From: Labilithrix luteola | GTDB lineage: Bacteria; Myxococcota_A; Polyangia; Polyangiales; Polyangiaceae | NCBI GenBank assembly: GCA_026225435.1 | Contig: JAMFST010000365.1 | Location: forward strand, 1 to 6,080 | Reading direction: 5' to 3' | DNA: 6,080 nt | Shown: one piece after another, positions 1 to 4,971 of the stretch | Numbering within the stretch: the first letter of the stretch is position 1 | Layout: each line of letters begins with the position of its first letter | Notes under the pieces: model-generated | What the model saw: only the letters and a program-made list of their open reading frames with translations | Database searches by the model: none | What the model was told of the DNA's origin: nothing | Made by a program: the position numbers and the translations under genes

Positions 1-25
1 AGAACTCGGTGACGTCGGCGGTCAT
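1..25 (-). CDS. Possible 5' end of a divergent gene (partial, product unknown)
   Basis: An ATG on the minus strand (complement of 23-25) opens a frame that reads MTADVTEF and leaves the window with no stop. A GGAG sits just upstream (complement of 29-32), only 3 nt from the ATG, which is closer than usual. The minus-strand hexamer GATAAT (complement of 74-79, 5 of 6 matches to TATAAT) would start a transcript near 67, about 42 nt before this ATG. Eight codons cannot identify a product. The divergent arrangement around a shared dyad at 62-90 would suit a repressor gene facing its target, but that is inference. The neighbouring sequence to the left would settle it. Confidence 0.35.
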
Positions 26-49
26 GAGCTCCAGGGTAGGCGCACTGGG

Positions 50-78
50 TTGACAATCATAGACCCGTCCGTGATTAT
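50..78 (+). promoter_or_regulatory. Sigma70-type promoter of the hydrolase gene
   Basis: A perfect -35 TTGACA (50-55) is followed after exactly 17 bp by GATTAT (73-78, 4 of 6 matches to TATAAT). This stretch is clearly more AT-rich than its surroundings. Transcription would begin near 85, giving a leader of about 40 nt that carries the Shine-Dalgarno at 112-117. It is the only promoter in the window with a consensus -35. The -10 hexamer lies at the centre of the dyad at 62-90, so a protein bound to the dyad would occlude it. Confidence 0.7.
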
Positions 79-90
79 CGCGGACGGGTC
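62..90. promoter_or_regulatory. 29-bp near-perfect dyad, probable operator
   Basis: The arms GACCCGTCCG (62-71) and CGGACGGGTC (81-90) are perfect 10-bp reverse complements. The symmetry continues inward: 73-75 (GAT) pairs with 77-79 (ATC) around a central T76, leaving one mismatched pair (72/80). Thus 13 of 14 base pairs are symmetric. The dyad surrounds the -10 hexamer of the hydrolase promoter and also a minus-strand GATAAT. This placement is typical of a repressor operator. The arm centres are 19 bp apart, close to two helical turns. Because transcription would start near 85, the full hairpin would not be in the hydrolase mRNA, which argues for a DNA site over an RNA structure. The binding protein is not identifiable here. 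Confidence 0.65.
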
Positions 91-111
91 CGTGAACGTG
101 GCGGCCCGCCC

Positions 112-117
112 AAGGAG
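112..117 (+). promoter_or_regulatory. Shine-Dalgarno AAGGAG of the hydrolase gene
   Basis: AAGGAG lies 7 nt before the ATG at 125 and fixes that start over the in-frame upstream codons in the promoter/dyad region. It is the only canonical ribosome binding site I can see in this window. Confidence 0.8.
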
Positions 118-124
118 ACCCTCG

Positions 125-703
125 ATGACCAAGCTCGATCCCCGCACCACCGCCTTGCTCGTGATGGACTTGCAGAACGACATCGTCGCCATGCTGGGCG
201 ACGCCTCCGGCCCCGTCGTCGCGCACAACAAGGAGCTCGTCACCGCCGCGCGCAAGGTGAAGATCCCGGTGCTCTTCGTCACCGTCGCGTTCAGCCCCGG
301 CTACCCCGAGGTCAGCCCGCACAACGCCATGTTCTCGCGCATCACCGCCTCGGGAGCCTTCGTCGCCGGCAGCAAGGGGACGCAGGTCGTCGACGCGCTC
401 GAGGCGACCGACGCGGACGTCTACGTCATCAAGCGCCGGGTGAGCGCCTTCGCCGGGAGCAACCTGGAGGTCATCCTGCGCGCCAAGGAGATCAAGACGC
501 TGGTCCTCACCGGCCTCGCCACCAGCGGCGTCGTCCTGTCGACGCTGCGTCAGGCCGCCGACCTCGACTACCAGATCGTCGTCGCTGCCGACGCCTGCGG
601 CGATCGCGACGAGGAGGTGCACCGCGTGCTCACGCAGAAGGTCTTCCCGGGGCAGGCGACGGTGCTGTCGACCGCCGAGGTCGTCGCCGCGTTCACCAGC
701 TGA
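125..703 (+). CDS. Isochorismatase-family (cysteine hydrolase-like) protein lacking the Cys nucleophile
   Basis: A 192-residue protein, the usual single-domain length for the isochorismatase-like hydrolase superfamily (isochorismatases, nicotinamidases, N-carbamoylsarcosine amidohydrolases). The first strand with the catalytic Asp is LLVMDLQND (D15), the catalytic Lys is K103 in YVIKRR, and GLATSG at 130-135 carries the family's cis-peptide region. In amidase members the nucleophilic Cys directly follows this (TSGCV). Here it reads TSGVV, so the position is V136. C158, in DAC, is a separate family position and not the nucleophile. Family members without the Cys include true isochorismatases such as PhzD, which act on vinyl ethers without a covalent intermediate, so the protein may be active but is unlikely to be a standard amidase. 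The start is set by AAGGAG 7 nt upstream. The gene has its own promoter and operator dyad and converges with the SDR gene, whose stop is 4 nt away. Substrate unknown; cytoplasmic, with no signal peptide. Confidence 0.9.
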   Translation: MTKLDPRTTALLVMDLQNDIVAMLGDASGPVVAHNKELVTAARKVKIPVLFVTVAFSPGYPEVSPHNAMFSRITASGAFVAGSKGTQVVDALEATDADVYVIKRRVSAFAGSNLEVILRAKEIKTLVLTGLATSGVVLSTLRQAADLDYQIVVAADACGDRDEEVHRVLTQKVFPGQATVLSTAEVVAAFTS

Positions 704-713
704 CGCCTCAGCT
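698..713. repeat. Small inverted repeat containing both convergent stop codons
   Basis: AGCTGA (698-703) and TCAGCT (708-713) form a perfect 6-bp stem with loop CGCC. The TGA of the hydrolase gene is in the left arm and the TGA of the SDR gene (TCA on the plus strand) is in the right arm. Neither side is followed by a T-tract, so an intrinsic terminator is doubtful. It may be a weak bidirectional 3'-end hairpin, or a by-product of two stop codons facing each other. Confidence 0.4.
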
Positions 714-1583
714 CTTCGGCGGCCGGTTGCGTACGACGCTCTTCTCGCCCGTGCTCCCTCGGTTCACGCCGACGAGCCCGCGCGATCGTGCGTCGGTGCC
801 GAGCTGCTCGGTGAGGCTCGTCCCCGCGCCGGCGGCGACCATCCCGCCGTCGACGCGGAGCTCGGCGCCGGTGACGAAGGACGAGCTCGGCCCGGCGAGG
901 AACTCGATGACCGCCGCGATGTCGTCCGGACGCCCCCAGCGGGGGAGCGGCTGCACCGGCGGGAGGCCCATCGCGTCGAACCGCTCGCCGTGCCCCGCCT
1001 CGAGGAGCGGCGTGCGGATCAAGCCGGGGCAGACGGCGTTGACCCGGATCATTCGCGGCGCCAGCTCCACGGCGGCCGACTCGGTCATGCTCTTCACCGC
1101 CGCCTTCGCTGCGGAGTAGGCCATCGGCCCGTAGCTGGCGTTGAAGGCGGCGATGGAGGCGACGTTCACGATGGTGGCGCCGCTGGTCATGACCCTCGCG
1201 GCGTGCTTCATCCCGAAGAAGACGCCGCGCACGAGCACCTCGAAGGTGAAGTCCCAGTCGCTCGCCTCCACGTCGGTGACCGATCCGAAGGCGCCGCCGA
1301 CACCGGCGTTGTTCACCAGCGTGTCGAGCCGGCCGAAGCGGGTCACCGCCTCGTGGATGACGCGCGCGACGTCCTCCTCGGAGCGCACGTCCACGCGGGA
1401 GGCCACCGCGCGCCCATCGGTCGGCGCCATCGCCTTCTCGCAGACCGCGAGGTTCTTGTCGGCGGCGATGACGCGGTAGCCACCCTTCACCAGGCGAAGC
1501 ACGGTCGCGAGGCCGATGCCGCTACCTCCGCCGGTGACGACGGCGACGCGCTCGCCGCCGCTCTCGTGTTGCTCGTTCGACAT
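708..1583 (-). CDS. SDR family NAD(P)-dependent oxidoreductase
   Basis: A 291-residue classical short-chain dehydrogenase/reductase. Visible motifs are the nucleotide-binding TGGGSGIG (17-24), an acidic D42 ending strand 2 (predicts NAD over NADP), DV at 65-66, NNAG (91-94), catalytic S143, the Y156-x3-K160 pair, PG at 186-187, and VDGG (244-247). The tetrad Asn expected about three residues before RGVFFGMKHA is replaced by Leu (L117). This substitution occurs in some SDR subgroups and need not abolish activity. After VDGG there is an unusual Arg/Gly/Ser-rich extension of about 44 residues; most classical SDRs end within about 10. The ATG at 1583 is chosen because the Rossmann fold begins at residue 12. 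A longer in-frame start at 1727 would overlap the divergent TLP1-like gene. No good Shine-Dalgarno is visible. The gene is divergent from the TLP1-like gene across 63 bp. The substrate (an alcohol or ketone, possibly lipid-derived) is not readable. Confidence 0.9.
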   Translation of the reverse strand: MSNEQHESGGERVAVVTGGGSGIGLATVLRLVKGGYRVIAADKNLAVCEKAMAPTDGRAVASRVDVRSEEDVARVIHEAVTRFGRLDTLVNNAGVGGAFGSVTDVEASDWDFTFEVLVRGVFFGMKHAARVMTSGATIVNVASIAAFNASYGPMAYSAAKAAVKSMTESAAVELAPRMIRVNAVCPGLIRTPLLEAGHGERFDAMGLPPVQPLPRWGRPDDIAAVIEFLAGPSSSFVTGAELRVDGGMVAAGAGTSLTEQLGTDARSRGLVGVNRGSTGEKSVVRNRPPKS

Positions 1584-1646
1584 GCCGCGCAGCAGACCAT
1601 CGACGGCCGGCACGGTCCACCGCCGTTCGAGTATTCTGGGGTGCGC
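1584..1646. promoter_or_regulatory. Divergent SDR / TLP1-like intergenic promoter region
   Basis: These 63 bp must hold the start signals of both genes unless transcripts run in from within them. On the plus strand TATTCT (1632-1637) is a good -10 candidate ending 9 nt before the TLP1-like ATG. I see no convincing -35 at 16-18 bp. On the minus strand only a poor -10 candidate (TCTGCT, complement of 1591-1596) stands 7 nt before the SDR ATG. No extended dyad like that at 62-90 is present. Confidence 0.45.
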
Positions 1647-3170
1647 ATGCCGATCGCGCCCACCCCCGAGACCATGCCCGTCATCGTGGGCATCGGTGAG
1701 ATCACCGATCGACCGGCCGAGCCGCACCTCGGCCTCGAGCCGGTGCGGCTGATGGCCGTCGCGCTGCGTCGCGCAGACGAGGATGCGGGCGGTGGACTGC
1801 TCGCGCGGCTCGATTCACTCGCCGTCGTGAACCAGGCGACCTGGGGCTACGACGACATCTTGCGGACCCTGGGGGAGACGCTCGGTCGCGCGCCGGCGCA
1901 CGCGGTCTACGGTCCGGTGGGAGGGGAGAGCCCGATCCGCTTCCTCCATGAAGCGGCCGCGCGGATCACCGCCGGGGAGAGCCGCGTCGCCGCGGTCTGC
2001 GGAGCGGAGGCGCAGCACACGCTGACCCACGCGCAGAAGCTCGGCCTGCTTCCGGCGTGGACGCCCGGGGTGCCCTTTCCGCCGCGCAAGGGGGGCGGGT
2101 CGTACAGCCATCCGCTCGCCCAGAACCTCGGGGCGATGCGTCCGCTCGCGGTCTATCCGCTCTACGAGAACGCGACGGCCGCCGCGTGGGGGCAGACGCC
2201 GCGCGAGGCGCTCGCCGAGTCGGGGGAGCTGTGGTCGCGCTACGCGGCGGTGGCAGCGACCAACCCGCACGCCTGGCTCGGCAAGCCGTACACCGCGGAG
2301 GAGATCGTCACGCCGAGCGCGAGCAACCGCCGCATCGCCTGGCCGTACACCAAGCTGATGGTGGCCAACCCCAACGTCAACCAGGCGGCGGCGATCTTCC
2401 TCACCAGCCTGGCCGAGGCGCGCTCGATGGGGATCGCCGAGGAGCGGCTGATCTTCGTCTGGGGCGGCGCCGCCGCCAGCGAGCCGCGCGACTTCGTCCA
2501 GCGCGGCCGCTACGACCGCTCGCACGCACAGGAGGCGGTGCTGCGCGAGGCGCAGCGCATCGCCGAGCGCGAAGCCGCGAGCCTCGATGTCATCGAGCTT
2601 TACAGCTGCTGCCCCGTGGTTCCGAAGATGACGCGGCGGATCCTCGATCTGCCGCGCGACGCCGTGCCCACGACCACCGGCGGTCTCACCTTCTTCGGCG
2701 CGCCGTTGAACGACTACATGGCCCACGCCACCTGCGGCATGGTTCGCCACCTGCGGGGCCTGGCCGGCGGTCGCGATCACACCGGTCTTTTGTACGGCCA
2801 GGGGGGCTTCGTGACGACGCACCACGCGCTCGTGGTCGGCACGCGCCCCCCCTCGGCGCCGGTGACGGCGGCCGACGAGGCGGTGCAGGCGGAGGTGGAG
2901 CGGCGTCGCGAACCGGTGCCGCCGCTGCGCGAAGGGGTGTTCGGCGGTGCGGCCGTCCTCGAGACGCACACCGTGCTCTACGACCGCGAAGGGCACCCCG
3001 AGCACGGGATCGCCGTGCTCCGCCTGGGGGACGGCGCGCGCACCCTGGCTCGCGTCCGTGGCGACGAGGCGATCGCCGCTCTCACCGACCTGGAACGCTC
3101 CCCCATCGGAACGACGGGGGAGCTGGGCGATGGCGGGGACGGCATCGCGGTCTGGCGGCCGGTGGCGTAA
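1647..3170 (+). CDS. Thiolase-like protein (TLP1 type, acetyl-CoA acetyltransferase-like)
   Basis: A 507-residue protein with the thiolase fold over about residues 10-400. It has the N-terminal strand PVIVGIGE (11-18), a helix and strand HEAAARITAG...VAAVCGAEA (101-122) matching the thiolase region after the nucleophile, ELYSCCPVVPKM (317-328), TGGLTFFGAPLNDYMAHA (344-361) and GQGGFVTTHH (384-393). Residues about 425-500 resemble the extra C-terminal domain of thiolase-like protein type 1 known from mycobacteria. The canonical active site is degenerate. The Cys of CASG is replaced by GGES (92-95), the GHP His segment by GAPLND, and the C-terminal CxGG Cys by GQGG. CoA binding may persist, but classical thiolysis is unlikely (inference from the family). 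The ATG at 1647 is preferred. In-frame ATG 1674 would give 498 residues and still keep PVIVGIGE. Everything upstream in this frame is antisense to the SDR gene. There is no clear Shine-Dalgarno beyond a weak GGGGTG, and a TATTCT lies 9 nt before the ATG. Confidence 0.87.
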   Translation: MPIAPTPETMPVIVGIGEITDRPAEPHLGLEPVRLMAVALRRADEDAGGGLLARLDSLAVVNQATWGYDDILRTLGETLGRAPAHAVYGPVGGESPIRFLHEAAARITAGESRVAAVCGAEAQHTLTHAQKLGLLPAWTPGVPFPPRKGGGSYSHPLAQNLGAMRPLAVYPLYENATAAAWGQTPREALAESGELWSRYAAVAATNPHAWLGKPYTAEEIVTPSASNRRIAWPYTKLMVANPNVNQAAAIFLTSLAEARSMGIAEERLIFVWGGAAASEPRDFVQRGRYDRSHAQEAVLREAQRIAEREAASLDVIELYSCCPVVPKMTRRILDLPRDAVPTTTGGLTFFGAPLNDYMAHATCGMVRHLRGLAGGRDHTGLLYGQGGFVTTHHALVVGTRPPSAPVTAADEAVQAEVERRREPVPPLREGVFGGAAVLETHTVLYDREGHPEHGIAVLRLGDGARTLARVRGDEAIAALTDLERSPIGTTGELGDGGDGIAVWRPVA

Positions 3171-3173
3171 GCT
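3168..3173 (+). promoter_or_regulatory. Candidate -10 (TAAGCT) of the lipoprotein gene
   Basis: TAAGCT fits TANNNT, overlaps the TAA stop of the preceding gene, and ends 7 nt before the ATG at 3181. No Shine-Dalgarno is present in the intervening CGCGCGC. A transcript from here would be nearly leaderless. No good -35 is visible, so read-through from the preceding gene is equally possible. Confidence 0.35.
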
Positions 3174-3180
3174 CGCGCGC

Positions 3181-4287
3181 ATGCGGCTGTCGTCTCGTCG
3201 GTTGGTCCTGGGCGCATGGCTTCTCACCACGATCGCCGCGAGCTCGCTGGCGATGGTCGCGTGCGGAAGCGACGACGACTCCTCGTCCGGTGCAGGTGAC
3301 GGCGGAACGGTGGACGCGACCGCGCACGACGGCGCCACGCCGCTGGCCGACGCCGCCCCTTCGCTCCAGGACGCGACGACCGCCGACGCAGGGCCGAGCG
3401 ACGCTGCGAGCGACGCGTCGTACGACGCGCCGTACGACGCCGCTTCGGAGCCGGTGCAGGGGCAGATCATCCTCACCTACGGCTACGGCTCGGTCGAGCC
3501 GCCTGGCAACGCGGTCGTGCGCTTCGTGCAGACCAGCTCCGTCGGGGGCGGCTGCACCACGACGGCCGCTGCGGGGGGCTGCTTCTTCACCTCGTGCCCC
3601 ACCAACCCGATCGACCCCAGCTACGCCGACGCGGACACGGGCGACATCACCATCGACGTCTCCACCGCCAGCGACGCCGGAGCGGTGAACACCGCCTTCC
3701 TCGAGTTTGCACCCAGCGACGCGGGCTCCGGTGCCTACGTCCCCATCGACGGTTCGATCGAAGGCTTCCCCGGTCGCTGGTACCTCGGCGGCTACGGTGG
3801 CCCCATCGTCACCACCGGCGCGGGCGATCCCGGCAGCCTTGGCCCCTTCGCGCTCCAGGGGATCCTCCCCGCCCGTCTGCACGTCACCGCGCCGCCGCTG
3901 ACGTTCAAGTTCTCCGGCCACGAGGGGGCGCCGGCGACGTACTCCGCGTCCTTCCCGCGAACCCAGGATCTCACCGTGAGCTTCACCGGCGGCATCGCCG
4001 GCACCCGCGCCCGCTTCGTCCTCAAGACCACCGCGGACGCGGCGCCCTCTCCCACCAAGCAGCTCACCTGCGACTTCGACGCCGTCGCCGGAACGGGCAC
4101 CATCCCCTCGCAGAACGGCCTGCTCCTCCTCGACGACGTCGACCCCGACGCGGGCGCGGCGACCGCCTACGGCACCCTCTCCGCGCTCGGGTACGACGAG
4201 TCGATCGCGCCCGACGGCGACGCCGCCATCGTGCAGGCCGTCACCGTCTACCCGCAGGAGTCGGTCGTCTTCACCACGACCGACTGA
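3181..4287 (+). CDS. Predicted exported lipoprotein with Asp/Ala-rich linker and beta-rich domain
   Basis: A 368-residue protein of unknown function. The N-terminus has RR at 6-7, a hydrophobic stretch (8-26), and MVAC ending at C28, a near-lipobox with Met instead of Leu/Val/Ile at -3. G29, S30 and an acidic DDD follow. This predicts a signal peptidase II lipoprotein, with moderate certainty because of the Met. Residues 29-92 are a low-complexity Asp/Ala/Ser/Thr/Gly linker with DAS, YDAP and YDAA repeats, of the kind common in myxobacterial surface lipoproteins. Residues 93-368 are rich in Gly, Thr, Val and aromatics, suggesting a beta-sandwich-like domain. Cys residues are C125, C134, C139 and a late C297, allowing two disulfides in the periplasm or outside the cell. 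A short acidic, Ala-rich stretch recurs near 317-331. I recognise no enzyme motif. It follows the TLP1-like gene by 10 nt but looks functionally unrelated. A shorter start is unlikely because it would remove the signal peptide. Confidence 0.82.
   Translation: MRLSSRRLVLGAWLLTTIAASSLAMVACGSDDDSSSGAGDGGTVDATAHDGATPLADAAPSLQDATTADAGPSDAASDASYDAPYDAASEPVQGQIILTYGYGSVEPPGNAVVRFVQTSSVGGGCTTTAAAGGCFFTSCPTNPIDPSYADADTGDITIDVSTASDAGAVNTAFLEFAPSDAGSGAYVPIDGSIEGFPGRWYLGGYGGPIVTTGAGDPGSLGPFALQGILPARLHVTAPPLTFKFSGHEGAPATYSASFPRTQDLTVSFTGGIAGTRARFVLKTTADAAPSPTKQLTCDFDAVAGTGTIPSQNGLLLLDDVDPDAGAATAYGTLSALGYDESIAPDGDAAIVQAVTVYPQESVVFTTTD
3301..3450 (+). repeat. Low-complexity GAC/GCC-rich coding repeat (Asp-Ala linker)
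   Basis: This stretch encodes lipoprotein residues about 41-90 and is dominated by Asp and Ala codons with degenerate repeats. The clearest is CGTACGACGC, present exactly at 3419-3428 and 3431-3440 (12-nt period), encoding YDAP-YDAA. Such tracts expand and contract in-frame and probably act as a flexible spacer between the lipid anchor and the folded domain. Confidence 0.55.
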
Positions 4288-4341
4288 CCCCCCCCGGCGC
4301 GCCGGATCGACCCCGCCGCGGTTTGCGCTACTGTCTCCGCG
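4288..4341 (+). promoter_or_regulatory. Lipoprotein-clpS intergenic region with candidate clpS promoter
   Basis: It begins with eight consecutive C (4288-4295) overlapping a 12-bp perfect palindrome CCGGCGCGCCGG (4294-4305). Further on, TCGACC (4307-4312, 4 of 6 to TTGACA) and TACTGT (4329-4334, TANNNT) are 16 bp apart. TACTGT ends 7 nt before the clpS ATG, and CTCCGCG between them has no Shine-Dalgarno, so a near-leaderless clpS transcript is plausible. The palindrome lacks a T-tract and is not convincing as a terminator. Confidence 0.45.
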
Positions 4342-4674
4342 ATGAGCGGCAACAAGCCCGACCGCGACGGCGGTGACGTCGTCCTCGAGCGCGATCCAAA
4401 GGTCAAGAAGGCGCGCCAGTACGTGGTCGTCTTCTGGAACGACGACTTCACCACCAAGTGGTTCGTCGCCCACGTTCTCGAGAAGTTCTTCCACATGAAC
4501 GAGACCGCGGCGATCACCCTGATGATGGCCATCCACCGCCATGGGCGAGGCGTCGCCGGCATGTACACGCGCGACATCGCCGAGACCAAGGCGATGCAGG
4601 TGATGGCCTACGCCCGCGAGCTCGAGATGCCGCTCAAGGTCACCGCCGAGCCGGACGGCGAGCCCGAGTCCTGA
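4342..4674 (+). CDS. clpS: ATP-dependent Clp protease adaptor ClpS
   Basis: A 110-residue ClpS, the usual length. ClpS binds N-degron substrates (destabilising N-terminal residues) and hands them to ClpAP in the cytoplasm. After a charged, poorly conserved tail of about 25 residues (normally inserted into the ClpA pore) come YVVVFWNDD (27-35), FVAHVLEKFF (41-50), AIHRHGRGVAG (63-73), DIAETKAMQV (78-87) and MPLKVTAEPD (96-105). The substrate-pocket residues N33-D34-D35 and H65 match N34-D35-D36 and H66 of Escherichia coli ClpS. The gate position M40 of E. coli corresponds to K39 here (sequence TTKW versus TPME), which may alter pocket selectivity. The TGA is one base from the stop of the small minus-strand gene 4676-4834. 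clpA, often found downstream, is not here, so ClpA must be encoded elsewhere if present. Confidence 0.95.
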   Translation: MSGNKPDRDGGDVVLERDPKVKKARQYVVVFWNDDFTTKWFVAHVLEKFFHMNETAAITLMMAIHRHGRGVAGMYTRDIAETKAMQVMAYARELEMPLKVTAEPDGEPES

Positions 4675-4675
4675 G

Positions 4676-4834
4676 TCAGCGCTTGCGTCGGCCGAAGAGG
4701 ATCGCGGCGATGATGATGATGGCGAAGAGACCGACGCCGCCGCCACCGACGTAGCCGTAGCTCGAGCCACCGGCGAACCCGATGCACCCCGTCGAGAGGA
4801 GCGTCAGCATGACGAGGGCGAAGAGGTAGGCCAT
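4676..4834 (-). CDS. Small 52-residue membrane protein / putative lipoprotein
   Basis: I recognise no family. Residues 2-15 are a hydrophobic N-terminus (AYLFALVMLTLL) with no Lys or Arg. STGC at 14-17 follows and resembles a lipobox with Ser at -3 and Leu at -4. The middle (18-35) is Gly/Tyr/Ser-rich (FAGGSSYGYVGGGGVG), and residues 36-47 form a second hydrophobic segment (LFAIIIIAAILF) ending in GRRKR at the C-terminus. The order Cys, Gly-rich, transmembrane, Arg/Lys tail resembles a MYXO-CTERM-type sorting tail, but with almost no protein in front of it. Four ATC codons in a row encode the IIII. The start is supported by TAGAGT (complement of 4841-4846), a TANNNT box ending 6 nt before the ATG, and there is no strong Shine-Dalgarno. 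The gene is divergent from the secreted His-rich gene and convergent with clpS. It is short, but its coding logic is too orderly for a chance frame. Confidence 0.7.
   Translation of the reverse strand: MAYLFALVMLTLLSTGCIGFAGGSSYGYVGGGGVGLFAIIIIAAILFGRRKR
4709..4720. repeat. (GAT)4 trinucleotide repeat
   Basis: Four GAT units lie inside the small membrane-protein gene, where the minus strand reads ATC x4 (Ile). Slippage would change the length of the transmembrane helix in-frame and would not switch the gene off. Confidence 0.4.
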
Positions 4835-4971
4835 GCGTCGACTCTAGGCGGGAAAATCCGGGGAGCCAGCGTTGCTCTCCGCTCGCGCCAGCCTTTTTGT
4901 GGCTCGAGCGCACTGCCCAATAAAGCCGTGTGCGCTTTCGATCGTGGCCTGTTGGGCGGATACTCGCGCGC
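4835..4971. promoter_or_regulatory. Divergent intergenic region, small membrane protein / secreted His-rich protein
   Basis: These 137 bp separate two divergent starts. Facing left, TAGAGT (complement of 4841-4846) ends 6 nt before the small gene's ATG. Facing right, GATACT (4959-4964, 4 of 6 to TATAAT) ends 7 nt before the ATG at 4972, with a weak TTTCGA (4936-4941) 17 bp upstream. The middle is slightly AT-richer (GGAAAATCC at 4851-4859, TTTTT at 4894-4898, AATAAA near 4919). An imperfect hairpin GCTCG...AGCC / GGCT-CGAGC spans 4881-4909 with a 4-nt bulge. No Shine-Dalgarno precedes either start. I see no further gene here. Confidence 0.45.

Noticed and set aside
50..124. In-frame extension of the hydrolase gene upstream to 50
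   Set aside because: It would translate the -35, the -10 and the dyad. The AAGGAG 7 nt before 125 and the usual family length favour 125.
990..1646. In-frame extension of the TLP1-like gene by 219 codons
   Set aside because: It is antisense to the SDR gene, and the translation is His/Gly/Arg-rich low-complexity sequence typical of a GC-rich shadow frame.
1584..1727. In-frame 48-codon extension of the SDR gene
   Set aside because: It overlaps the divergent gene's start, and the SDR fold begins right after the ATG at 1583.
1815..3476. Long minus-strand open frame across the TLP1-like gene
   Set aside because: Arg/His/Gly-rich with no fold signature. Long antisense frames are expected opposite GC-rich genes.
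2057..3688. Long plus-strand frame overlapping the TLP1-like and lipoprotein genes
   Set aside because: Extremely Arg/Ala/Pro-rich, crosses a gene boundary, and competes with two well-supported genes.
4294..4305. 12-bp palindrome CCGGCGCGCCGG as a terminator or operator
   Set aside because: It has little loop and no T-tract, and short GC palindromes are common at this base composition. Recorded only within the intergenic feature.
3082..4770. Long minus-strand frame over the lipoprotein and clpS genes
   Set aside because: Val/Gly/Asp/Arg low complexity lying opposite clpS. It is a third-position shadow of the sense genes.
4881..4909. Imperfect hairpin as an intrinsic terminator
   Set aside because: It lies between divergent starts, has a 4-nt bulge and a T-rich loop, and has no following T-tract in either direction.
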